Positions 28,001-36,222 of a stretch of DNA of 64,000 bases are shown here, piece after piece; position 1 is the stretch's first letter; every line of letters starts with the position of its first letter. The notes below the pieces were generated by a model. The model saw only the letters and a list, made by a program, of their open reading frames with translations. It ran no database searches and was not told where the DNA came from. Source of the stretch: Chloroherpetonaceae bacterium (GTDB lineage Bacteria > Bacteroidota > Chlorobiia > Chlorobiales > Chloroherpetonaceae); the NCBI GenBank assembly GCA_028277445.1, contig JANQGG010000025.1, forward strand, positions 24,522 to 88,521, read 5' to 3'. A program made the position numbers and the translations under genes.

Positions 28001-28622
28001 TGCGGCGAGCACGATGAGCCCTTACTTGGTTTTCATCAATCATGGCTCGGATTTCTTCATCCGTTAGCACTTCTATTTTAGAAACCTCATGAGAGGTTCG
28101 GAATCCATCAAAAAAGTGTAGGAAAGGAATACGAGATTCTAACGTGGCCGCTTGTGAAATTAATGCAAAGTCCATTGCTTCTTGCACGGAGCATGAACCT
28201 AGAAGGGCGAAACCAGTTGAGCGAACGCTCATCACATCGCTATGGTCGCCAAAAATAGACAATCCCTGCGCGGCAAGCGATCTGGCCGACACGTGAATAA
28301 CGGTTGGCGAAAGCTCGCCAGCCAGTTTGTACATAGTTGGTATCATTAGCAACAAACCCTGAGAAGCGGTAAAAGTTGTTGTCAATGCGCCAGTTTGAGC
28401 CGCGCCATGCAACGTAGCTGCCGCTCCGCCTTCGTGCTGAAGCTCAATAATAGATGGAATGCTTCCCCAAATATTTGGTTTGCTTTCGGCAGCCCAGCTA
28501 TCTGAAATTTCACCCATCGGTGAAGCAGGAGTAATCGGGTAAATTGCAATCACCTCATTTGTTCGATATGCAACATGAGTTACTGCATCATTACCATCCA
28601 TTGTTTTATATAAACGTTTCAT
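25005..28622 (-). CDS. nifJ: Pyruvate:ferredoxin (flavodoxin) oxidoreductase
   Basis: 1205 residues from the ATG at 28622, preceded on the minus strand by GGAAGGGAAG. A longer frame to 28679 adds 19 unconserved residues. It oxidatively decarboxylates pyruvate to acetyl-CoA with ferredoxin reduction. All domains are fused: domain I ([20 protein letters not shown]), the gamma domain, a two-cluster ferredoxin domain ([14 protein letters not shown] near 690, [14 protein letters not shown] near 755), and the TPP domain with another cluster ligand set ([20 protein letters not shown]) and [16 protein letters not shown]. Essential Cys are present. It is followed by the DHODH-like gene. It implies anaerobic or facultative pyruvate metabolism. 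Confidence 0.97.
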   Translation of the reverse strand: [1205 protein letters not shown]

Positions 28623-29046
28623 ATATGATACTTCCCTTCCACTAATTGTTAAAAAAAAACACATTTGACAAGAAATCAAACGTGCCTTTGATTTACCTTT
28701 GTTGAAAATAAATGAATTAAAAGTCTATACCGATCAAAAAACAGAGATTCGTTAAAATCGCTTTGATATACTTCAATGAGAAGGATTATGTCAAAAAATA
28801 TGCTGTAATTGAGGATTTCTCTACATCAGCCATAAAACCACCTATCAAAATGTCCCAATACATACTAACCTAGAAATGCTAAATTTGGTGTTTTCGTTAA
28901 GCTAAATCATACCATTTGTGACCAAATAGTACGTTAAGATAATATAACTTGTTTAATTTAATAAACTTTTTTAGTCGAGAATTTTACACATAATGCAATG
29001 AAAAAAAAAGCATTTAGAGATTTTTTTTGAAGTTTTCCGAATGATT
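28623..29046. other. AT-rich leader region upstream of nifJ
   Basis: 424 bp between queE and the nifJ start. No gene, hairpin terminator or known riboswitch was recognised. It presumably holds the nifJ promoter, but no consensus can be called with confidence. Confidence 0.4.
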
Positions 29047-29727
29047 TTAAACCCCGCGCTGAGCGTTTGGCCAAAGCGCTCTATGAAGTTGTATTTGTAA
29101 CTTCACATCAAGACCGTCTTTTAATATCCATTCGGCTAGTTTTCGCGGCGAAAGTTTTGGACTGGCCGGCGAAAAAAATACAGGCAATTGTGAAGTTAAA
29201 CGGTGCTTTTCGATAAATGCTTTAGCCCACTCATAATCTTCCCTCGAGCATAAAACAATTTTAAACTCGGTTTTGCATTGTCCTTTTTTTGCCTCCGATA
29301 AAGCCAGTTCAATATTTTGGAGGTCATTATGCTCTGCCATTCCCGAATTGGGCGTCTTTATATCAATGATTTTATGAACCCGGCGATCAACCCTGCGAAC
29401 ATTAACCTGTCCGCCAGTTTCCAGCATCACGTCGTAGCTTTTGTCACAAAGCTTGGTCATAAAGGCGAAGATCGGTTCTTGAAGAAGTGGCTCTCCACCC
29501 GTAATTTCAACCAATTGGCATGGGTATTGTTTGATCTCGGTTAAAATGTCCGTGAGGGATTTGGCCGTACCTTCGTCAAAGGCATAATCGGTATCGCAAT
29601 ATGAGCACCGCAAGTCGCATCCCGTTAATCGAATGAATATGCACGGTTTCCCTGCCCTTGAGCCTTCACCCTGAATGGAGTAAAATATTTCGTTGACGGT
29701 TAAATAACGCGCTTCTTTTTCTGACAT
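29047..29727 (-). CDS. queE: 7-carboxy-7-deazaguanine synthase
   Basis: 226 residues, a compact radical-SAM enzyme. The cluster motif CDLRCSYC has C37, C41 and C44. GEGSRAGKPCIFIRLTGC precedes it and VEITGGEPLLQ follows. It converts 6-carboxytetrahydropterin to 7-carboxy-7-deazaguanine in the queuosine pathway. No queC, queD or queF lies beside it. It ends LHRALWPNAQRGV, the W/P-rich tail typical of QueE. The start at 29727 gives the standard N-terminus (VNEIFYSIQGEG about 10 residues in). Confidence 0.94.
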   Translation of the reverse strand: MSEKEARYLTVNEIFYSIQGEGSRAGKPCIFIRLTGCDLRCSYCDTDYAFDEGTAKSLTDILTEIKQYPCQLVEITGGEPLLQEPIFAFMTKLCDKSYDVMLETGGQVNVRRVDRRVHKIIDIKTPNSGMAEHNDLQNIELALSEAKKGQCKTEFKIVLCSREDYEWAKAFIEKHRLTSQLPVFFSPASPKLSPRKLAEWILKDGLDVKLQIQLHRALWPNAQRGV

Positions 29728-30229
29728 AACAGAGCAATAAGTAACTTAAGGTTTTAGCACATGTGTATTGCAAACCCCATTATTTAATTAAATTTTCGAA
29801 GAATTCAGTCCGGTTAGTTAGAAATTGTATTGAGATGGGGTGATTTTATGAGTCTAAGACTTCTACGTTACTGCCTCACAAGCTTATTTTACTTTTCTGA
29901 AAAGAAACACTAAATTATGCGATTGTTACCCCTAATTACAACCTTTAACCCTCAATTCATTGTTTGGATGATCCTGGAGTTTCGCAATATCAAAGACCAG
30001 TTGTGGGTCATACGAATGCTTTAAAGATGGAATGTACGACATTCGTATACCCATTAGTTATGACTACGCCTCACACTTCACAACCGCGTTCAAAAGACGA
30101 TTTGGAATCACCCCCAAAGCATTTAAGAAAAAGAGTTAACATTTCAATCCTTCAAAATCACTTTTATTTTCCCACTTGATTTTCACATATTCACTACTCA
30201 TGATACCTTAGATTCTAGCCACTGCTCTT
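29728..30229. other. Intergenic region with AraC-type gene relic
   Basis: 502 bp without an intact gene. The only recognisable content is the HTH fragment at 30020-30139. Confidence 0.5.
30020..30139 (+). pseudogene. C-terminal relic of an AraC-family regulator
   Basis: The frame 30020-30139 encodes 39 residues ending at TAA. Its latter part reads YDYASHFTTAFKRRFGITPK then AFKKKS, the second helix-turn-helix of AraC/XylS regulators (compare F-x-FKRRFGxTP). No start codon or upstream regulator domain can be followed in any frame, so this is a remnant of a deleted or decayed gene. Confidence 0.72.
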
Positions 30230-31261
30230 ATGTTCTACATTGTTGTAGCCCTTTTATCAGCCATGTTTTTTGGCGCGTCCACGCCACTCTGCAAAAGCCT
30301 TCTGGATAGTATTCCTCCGTTTAAGCTGGCTGGCTTACTCTACCTTGGCGCCTCGCTCGCCACCCTACCGTTTATGCTGCGGGAAAGCTCCGGCGTTGAT
30401 CTGCACCGCATGGGCAAAATAAACAGTTCGCGCTTGCTGGGCGCAATTGCATTCGGCGGCATTTTTGGCCCGGTACTGCTTCTTATGGGATTGGAAAAAG
30501 CTTCGGCAGCCTCCGTTTCGCTCTGGCTTAATCTGGAACTGGTAGCTACCGCGCTATTGGGGGTTTTGTTTTTTAAAGATCATCTTGGCCGGTATGGCTG
30601 GATCGGCGTAGTTGGCGCACTCTTGGCTTCGCTCCTGCTTACCTGGCATGAAGGCACCATTGGCGTTGTGGCATTGATTTTTATTGGACTGGCCTGCATA
30701 GCATGGGGATTGGACAACCACCTCACTGCGCTCATCGATGGCATTACCCCTACCCAAAGCACCTTCTGGAAAGGCCTCATTGCCGGCAGCACCAATTTCT
30801 TAATTGGTATGATTTTAGAACCGGGCATTGAAGCGCCCTATACCATAGGTTTAGCCTTGATTGTGGGAGTGTTTTCGTATGGGTTGAGCATTACCCTGTA
30901 TATCACAGCGGCTCAAAACATCGGCGCTACGCGAAGCCAGATGATTTTTGGCAGTGCCCCGTTTTTTGGCGTAGCTCTCTCATCACTGTTTCTGGGTGAA
31001 TCGCTCTCCCCGGCCCAGTTCATTGCCAGCACTCTGCTTATCGCTTCATTGGTGGTGCTTTTTATGGAACAGCACATGCATGAGCACACCCACGAAACAC
31101 TTTCACACAAACACCTGCACAACCACGATGCGCATCACAAACATAGCCACGATCAGGGCAAGGTATCCGAAACCGTCCATAGTCATTGGCATACCCATGA
31201 TGAAGCGAGGCACACGCATCCGCATTGGCCCGATATTCATCACCGGCACACGCATTCCTAA
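30230..31261 (+). CDS. EamA/DMT-family permease with long His-rich C-terminal tail
   Basis: 343 residues. Ten hydrophobic segments in two EamA repeats occupy residues 1 to about 283 (FYIVVALLSAMFFGASTPLC; GVFSYGLSITLYITAAQNIG). The last ~60 residues are packed with His in HxH patterns (EQHMHEHTHETLSHKHLHNH; VHSHWHTHDEARHTHPHW; DIHHRHTHS). DMT permeases export metabolites or transport small solutes. The tail is suited to bind divalent metals such as Zn, Ni or Co, so metal transport or metal sensing is inferred. The next but one gene encodes a CDF-like cation transporter, which fits. Confidence 0.88.
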   Translation: MFYIVVALLSAMFFGASTPLCKSLLDSIPPFKLAGLLYLGASLATLPFMLRESSGVDLHRMGKINSSRLLGAIAFGGIFGPVLLLMGLEKASAASVSLWLNLELVATALLGVLFFKDHLGRYGWIGVVGALLASLLLTWHEGTIGVVALIFIGLACIAWGLDNHLTALIDGITPTQSTFWKGLIAGSTNFLIGMILEPGIEAPYTIGLALIVGVFSYGLSITLYITAAQNIGATRSQMIFGSAPFFGVALSSLFLGESLSPAQFIASTLLIASLVVLFMEQHMHEHTHETLSHKHLHNHDAHHKHSHDQGKVSETVHSHWHTHDEARHTHPHWPDIHHRHTHS

Positions 31262-31503
31262 GCAAATATTGAATAAGTTATGCCGGGTCTGATCCGACAT
31301 CCAAAAACAAACATGTTATTCTTTAAGGATTGCATTCTGCTACGGAATAACAATTTATATCAAGCTAATGGGCATTGAGTCCAAAAACTGATATAATTAT
31401 TACGCATACTTTACTACATTAAAAGACATTAAATTGAGTAACTCGCATTAGTAACAATCATGACTTGCAGATTGGAGTAGTAAATGAATAATCTTTAATC
31501 TTC

Positions 31504-32535
31504 ATGACGATGAACAAAACCCTTATCTCATGTTTGTTTTTACTGCTGATAGTCATTTCTCGCCCGTTATATTCCCAATCACTTTATAACCTTGGTTTTG
31601 AACTTCAGGGTGAAACGAAATTCAACTGGTGGTTTAATAGTGATGATGACGATAGCGAGGAATACACAGGCCATGCCATTGATTACCACAGCGAAGGTCT
31701 GCAAACATGGCAAGTTTCCGGCGCCATCACCTGGGATGAAGACCCATTATTTGGCGGCAGTATCGAGCGCCCGTTTGATGATTCACCCGAGCAACGTGAG
31801 ATCATAAAAAAAACCACAGAGTCCCAATTTTCGCTGAACCGGTATTTGATTTTTCTTCAACTTCCCTTTTTGCGCGACTTCTCAGATGCACCACTGATTA
31901 GATTTTTATCTCAAGTCAGGGTAGATTATACCCGACGCCAGTTTTATGGCCGGGGTGAAGCTGTGGAATCGGCGGTATATGTTCCACGAGAAGGCGAGGC
32001 TTTGTTACTTTCGGCGCAAGATGAATTCAGTTATAAAACCACGTTTCAGGATTGGACGATTTCTTTGCTCAAAACCGGCCACTTCAGGTTTGGGGTTTAC
32101 CGATCTCAAATCAATAAGCCGTTTGAGACAAACTCCGAGGTTCCCTTCGAAGGAACAGGCCTCAATGCCTTGGTTATGGAAACCAAATTAACATCCTATG
32201 GCCTGTTTGCAGATGTTAAAAGCCGCACCATACACTCTATGATAAAACTGGGCACGGTTGATTTTGAATCCATGGCCTCAACCAAAGAATACGATCCGGC
32301 CATTTTCAATGAATCCGGCATTGATCTTCAGATTTTTTTGAACATCACTACGCCTTTTACCGTGTTTCGGGGTCCAAGCCTTCCACAAAACGGTTTCTTT
32401 ATTACCCCACATTTTGGGTTTGAGTTCCGGGCTGATTTTATCGATAAAACGGATGAGAAAGGAAATGATATTGGCGAACTCTCGATGGACATCATCCTGA
32501 TGACAGGGCTCAACGTGGAATGGTATTTTCATTGA
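31504..32535 (+). CDS. Exported envelope protein, unknown (probable outer-membrane beta-barrel)
   Basis: 343 residues with a signal peptide (LISCLFLLLIVISRPLYSQ). The acidic SDDDDSEE stretch near residue 40 is followed by beta-strand-rich sequence with alternating aromatics (FFITPHFGFEFRADFIDK, MTGLNVEWYFH), and the last residue is preceded by W/Y/F as in many barrel proteins. I recognise no family. Its position between a His-tailed permease and a CDF-like transporter suggests an envelope function tied to metal or solute handling, without proof. The start at 31504 (MTM) or at the next ATG (31510) is equivalent. Confidence 0.65.
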   Translation: MTMNKTLISCLFLLLIVISRPLYSQSLYNLGFELQGETKFNWWFNSDDDDSEEYTGHAIDYHSEGLQTWQVSGAITWDEDPLFGGSIERPFDDSPEQREIIKKTTESQFSLNRYLIFLQLPFLRDFSDAPLIRFLSQVRVDYTRRQFYGRGEAVESAVYVPREGEALLLSAQDEFSYKTTFQDWTISLLKTGHFRFGVYRSQINKPFETNSEVPFEGTGLNALVMETKLTSYGLFADVKSRTIHSMIKLGTVDFESMASTKEYDPAIFNESGIDLQIFLNITTPFTVFRGPSLPQNGFFITPHFGFEFRADFIDKTDEKGNDIGELSMDIILMTGLNVEWYFH

Positions 32536-32681
32536 ACCAAACGCTCATGACCTTTTTGGTCTTAACCTTCCCAAAGTCACATCGGATCATTGTAAAAGAT
32601 AAACCGCTACGTTTTTTATTTCTTCAATGATGATTTACTTTGTGGATACTGATAACTGGAAATGTGTAAACAACCTGTAGT

Positions 32682-33329
32682 ATGCCTGCAGTTAATACGA
32701 AAAAGCTCTACACCATTGCCTTTGCCCTGGCACTCTTTACCATTATCTATAATCTTGCCGAAGGCATGATTTCCACCTATTTCGGTTTTGAAGACGAAAG
32801 CCTGGCTTTGTTTGGCTTTGGCACGGATAGCTTTATTGAAGTGATCTCTGGCCTTGGTATTGCTCATATGGTTATCCGTATCCAGAAAAATCCCGGCAGT
32901 CCCAAAGACCGGTTTGAGCGCACTGCCCTGCGCATTACTGGCGTGGCTTTCTATGCCTTGGTTATCGGGCTTGTTTCTACCGGTATTTTTAATATTTGGA
33001 TCGGGCACAAACCTGTAACCACATTTTGGGGCATTGTGGTTTCTGTGATCTCAATTCTCGTGATGTGGCTGTTGGTGTTATGGAAACGAAAGGTAGGGCG
33101 CTCACTCAATTCCGACCCCATACTGGCCGATGCCAATTGCACGATGGTGTGCGTGTACATGTCGGTGATTTTGCTCCTTAGCAGTTCCATTTACGAACTC
33201 ACTGAGCTGGCTTACATTGATAGCATTGGCTCCATTGGCCTCGGTTACTTTGCGTTTAGCGAAGGCCGGGAATGTTTTGAAAAAGCCAATAGTGACAAAT
33301 ACTGCTGTTCCTGTGAATGCGCATCGTAA
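32682..33329 (+). CDS. CDF-like cation transporter (short membrane form)
   Basis: 215 residues with about six membrane segments. LFGFGTDSFIEVISGLGIAH is the CDF-type metal-site helix, where the Asp of the TDSxIE pattern should coordinate a cation. Further segments include FYALVIGLVSTGIFNIWIGH, and ADANCTMVCVYMSVILLLSS replaces the second metal motif with a Cys-containing version. The protein ends in a Cys cluster (CCSCECAS) suited to soft-metal binding. There is no cytoplasmic CDF domain. The substrate is probably Zn, Co, Cd or a similar ion. Confidence 0.78.
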   Translation: MPAVNTKKLYTIAFALALFTIIYNLAEGMISTYFGFEDESLALFGFGTDSFIEVISGLGIAHMVIRIQKNPGSPKDRFERTALRITGVAFYALVIGLVSTGIFNIWIGHKPVTTFWGIVVSVISILVMWLLVLWKRKVGRSLNSDPILADANCTMVCVYMSVILLLSSSIYELTELAYIDSIGSIGLGYFAFSEGRECFEKANSDKYCCSCECAS

Positions 33330-33564
33330 TTTTTAGGGATTAATTTTTTCCCAAATCTTTCAGGATTTTTGCCATGAAGGATCACTTATTGATCAAATAA
33401 AAATTTCAAAATTATTTGATTTTTAATAAATTCTAAAGTATTCCCTAACTTTTCCATAGCAGTACGATTATTAGTTTCTTTTACATTTGTAATCATATCT
33501 CCAACAATAAAAATCCCCCTTTAAAGTAAACTTCACTTTATGGGTATATGAAAGGGCATTTATC

Positions 33565-33954
33565 ATGAGTCAACTTCTTGTTGTTTTTCTGAATAACACA
33601 AATGGCGCTATTTCTTTTGTAAACCAAGAAACCGAAAGTGATAATCAAAATTTAGATCCTTCAGAGATGTTCAGGACTCAAAATCATTTTAACATACCTG
33701 ACTGCTCAAGTCAAAAGTACTTTGCAGAACATCACATGGAAGTACGTGATGGAGCTGGCAACGTTTTATTTAGTTTTTGGGATAATGATCATGAAGACTA
33801 CAAATTAATGTGCTGTATTAAAAACGATTATACGGCTGCAAAAGATATGCTAGGGTACAATGACGGCGGAAATAACGCAACGGTTGGAATTGTTGTATCC
33901 GGTAGTCCTGGGAACTATTCGATTATGTCTCATAAAGTATTAAATAATGTGTAG
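33565..33954 (+). CDS. Unrecognised small soluble protein
   Basis: 129 residues, no signal peptide, probably all-beta. It starts MSQLLVVFLNNTNGAISFVN, has HHMEVRDGAGNVLFSFWDND in the middle and ends SGSPGNYSIMSHKVLNN. GAAAGGG 13 nt before the ATG and a strong terminator 50 bp after the stop mark it as a genuine, independent gene. Codon use is AT-rich like the rest of the patch. No family recognised. Confidence 0.7.
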   Translation: MSQLLVVFLNNTNGAISFVNQETESDNQNLDPSEMFRTQNHFNIPDCSSQKYFAEHHMEVRDGAGNVLFSFWDNDHEDYKLMCCIKNDYTAAKDMLGYNDGGNNATVGIVVSGSPGNYSIMSHKVLNNV

Positions 33955-34003
33955 CGTCTTATATCCAACATCGTAATTTCCAGGCTTACTTTTAAAATGA
34001 GAG

Positions 34004-34040
34004 GCCGTCTCAAAAGAGTATTTTTTGAGGCGGCTGTTTT
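34004..34040 (+). terminator. Rho-independent terminator
   Basis: GCCGTCTCAAAA (34004-34015) pairs with TTTTGAGGCGGC (34023-34034), 12 bp with one G-T pair and a 7-nt loop, followed by TGTTTTATTT. It follows the gene ending at 33954. Confidence 0.88.
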
Positions 34041-34206
34041 ATTTGTATCGCGGTGTTAGATTAAACATGGTGATTTTGATTTAAAGCCTTTTCTCTAAGT
34101 TTACTTCTAAAATTTGCTGCTTGATTTGCCTTGTTGCTATTTCAGGATTTTGGCGCAACAAATTACTGAAACGACCGCTGCGCTATCCTCACCTTCCCGC
34201 ATTAAT

Positions 34207-34370
34207 ATGACTCAATTCAAGAGTTCTTCGGGTAATCTTGCTCAAGTTTATGAGACACCATACTTTATGCTTGAATATGAAGCGCTGGAATACGGAGATT
34301 AGCATCTTTTAATAATGGAATTAGGCCATGACTATGCATATACAACTGGTGTATGAATGATCATTAAAGT
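34207..34370 (+). pseudogene. Decayed N-terminal copy of the methyltransferase at 36223
   Basis: Aligned by eye with 36223-36400, the two share AAGAGTTCTTCGGGTAAT, AATACGGAGATT, TTAGGCCATGACTATG and ATACAACTGGTGTATG in the same order and frame. Here two Trp codons have become stops (TAG after GAATACGGAGAT, TGA after GGTGTA), and homology ends near 34370. A toxin-antitoxin module follows 70 bp later. The copy is dead and truncated to about 55 codons. Confidence 0.85.
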
Positions 34371-34441
34371 TTCTTTGCTTTCCAGAACATTATAGCGTAT
34401 AATATTACGTACTAAAAACGATACAATTAATGGGCAATAAA

Positions 34442-34723
34442 ATGAAACAAATTGATTTTGAAAATGATATCAAACCCCTATCTGAATTTAGAGCTAATGC
34501 CGCCAACCTTGTAAAGCAAATCAAAGACACAAAACGCCCTTTGATTCTTACTCAACATGGTAAGAGCGCCGCAGTTTTAGTCGATGTTGCTGCTTATCAG
34601 GCATTAGTTGACAAACTAGAACTTTTAGAGGAAGTACAGTTAGCAGAAAGGCAAATATCTGAAGGAAAATTCTGGTCAGATGACGACGTAAAAAAACGAT
34701 TAGAGGACAGATATAAAAATTGA
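34442..34723 (+). CDS. Phd/YefM-family antitoxin
   Basis: 93 residues from the ATG at 34442 (an ATG at 34430 is also in frame). DIKPLSEFRANAANLVKQIK, then RPLILTQHGKSAAVLVDVAAYQ, is the Phd/YefM DNA-binding domain. The acidic/helical C-terminus (ERQISEGKFWSDDDVKKRLE) is where the toxin is neutralised. The stop overlaps the TTG start of the toxin gene, as in type II modules. A TAATATTA-centred palindrome 25-40 bp upstream (near 34399) may be the autoregulatory operator. Confidence 0.93.
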   Translation: MKQIDFENDIKPLSEFRANAANLVKQIKDTKRPLILTQHGKSAAVLVDVAAYQALVDKLELLEEVQLAERQISEGKFWSDDDVKKRLEDRYKN

Positions 34724-35013
34724 AATTAATCTGGACAGAATTGGCAGTGGCAAAGCTGGAAGAATTTGCCGACTATATTGCATTAGATAAACCAATGGCT
34801 GCATTGAATTGGGTAGAAACAATGCAAAACTCAGTTAACAAATTAAAAAAATTCCCAAAGTCAGGGCGTCAAGTTCCTGAAATTAATAGGGTAGATATTA
34901 GAGAGTTAATCGAAGGAAATTATCGAATCATTTATCGCACAGAATCGAATCGTATTTCCATTCTTACTATCAGACATACTAAGCAGCCTTTAACTCCATC
35001 AGATGTGTTTTAA
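34720..35013 (+). CDS. RelE/ParE-superfamily toxin
   Basis: 97 residues starting at TTG 34720, overlapping the antitoxin stop by 4 bp. It has MKLIWTELAVAKLEEFADYI, the PKSGRQVPEI turn and the core VDIRELIEGNYRIIYRTESN followed by RISILTIRHTKQPL, which are diagnostic of the ParE/RelE fold. Closest in style to ParE-like toxins paired with YefM antitoxins, so either mRNA cleavage or gyrase inhibition is possible. It sits right after a dead gene copy, consistent with insertion at a decaying locus. Confidence 0.93.
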   Translation: MKLIWTELAVAKLEEFADYIALDKPMAALNWVETMQNSVNKLKKFPKSGRQVPEINRVDIRELIEGNYRIIYRTESNRISILTIRHTKQPLTPSDVF

Positions 35014-35434
35014 AAAGAAATGAACCCCGTTTCAAACAAGGGTATCAGATGGACCCGATCTGGTATCCAGAAGCATAATTATTAGACCATTCAGAGGATA
35101 AGGCCTGCACAGGAACGACAATTCGTAGCAACCTTATGGGCATTGAACCCTAAAGCAGAATCAATGTTAAGAGATTGTGAAACTGATTTAAATCCCTTGT
35201 TGAGGTTATCGTGAGCTCTAAAGATAGGACTCACAGTGCATTGAAGTTTTTTTTTAGCATGGCTGTATATGATTGGGAAGAATTTGAAATACAGCAAGCG
35301 GTAGAAACTCCTTTTTGAATTTTAACCAATGCTTCTTAAAATGAAGCGTTCGCTTTTTTGGAGCTAACCCTAATTCATAAAAATTATAAATGTCACCTCC
35401 AACCTTCCCTTAGAAATTAAAAAAGAGATTTATT
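35014..35434. other. Intergenic region, no recognisable content
   Basis: 421 bp of AT-rich DNA. No frame with a plausible start and protein-like composition, no strong hairpin and no match to the other repeats in the window was found. It may be decayed coding DNA. Confidence 0.4.
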
Positions 35435-36095
35435 ATGAAAAATTCAATTTACTATTACTGTTCTGTTCTGTTTTTAGCTTTTATTTTTTCAAACAGTTCT
35501 TTTGCACAAGAAAATACATCTCAAATACAATATAGTATATACGGTGGGGCTGCATTACCGCAAGGTGATTTTAGTAGTACTTCTGTAAAAAAAGCTGGAT
35601 TTGCAAATACTGGTTTTTGTGCAATGATAGAAAGTTCAAATATTTTGAGCGAAAGTATGAACTGGATTTCATCTTTTTCCTTAGCAGTCAATAGTGTAGA
35701 TGAAGTTTCTATGGAAAATCAATTATCAGGAATTACTGTCACAACAGGTAATTATCTTACATCATGGATAATGACTGGAATAGGATTCCAAACAATTGCG
35801 TCACCAACCGTAAAAATTTATAGTTTGGGGCAAATAGGATTATTATTATCAAAACTTCCAGACATAACCTTTTCTTCTGGCGGTCAATCAATAACTCAAA
35901 CTACAAATACTGGAACAGCATTTGCCTATGGTTTTGGCGCTGGTGTTATTACTAAATAAAATGAATTTAGGCATCAGGTATTATAGCGGCGAACCAGAAT
36001 ATGAGCAGACAGCACAGTATATGGGAGTTACTGGTACAGCAAAAGTTAAATTGCCTGCAACAATTTTACAATTGATGTTTGGTATTAATTTATAG
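35435..36095 (+). pseudogene. Frameshifted outer-membrane beta-barrel gene
   Basis: The first frame (35435-35959) encodes 174 residues with a signal peptide (VLFLAFIFSNSSFAQ), IQYSIYGGAALPQGDFSSTS and barrel-like strands, stopping at GAGVITK. The C-terminal strands continue in another frame, from about 35961 to a TAG at 36093-36095, reading NLGIRYYSGEPEYEQTAQYM and ending PATILQLMFGINL, a typical barrel end. A one-base indel near 35950-35960, just before the AAATAAAATG, explains this. It is either a recent pseudogene or a sequencing error. Confidence 0.75.
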
Positions 36096-36222
36096 AAATT
36101 TAACCATATCTGTTTGCTAACAAATAGAACCACCTGACCGCAATTGTGTTGTTGCTCTAAAATGAACTGGTTAAGCTGATAGTTATACGACAAATCCTTC
36201 ACCACCTACAAAATCATTTCAT

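Noticed and set aside
25005..28679. nifJ start at 28679
   Set aside because: The extra 19 residues are unconserved and the ATG at 28622 has a purine-rich site upstream and the canonical N-terminus directly after it.
34114..34302. 62-codon frame as a separate small gene
   Set aside because: Its second half is the broken N-terminal copy of the 36223 gene, and it ends at the nonsense codon of that copy.
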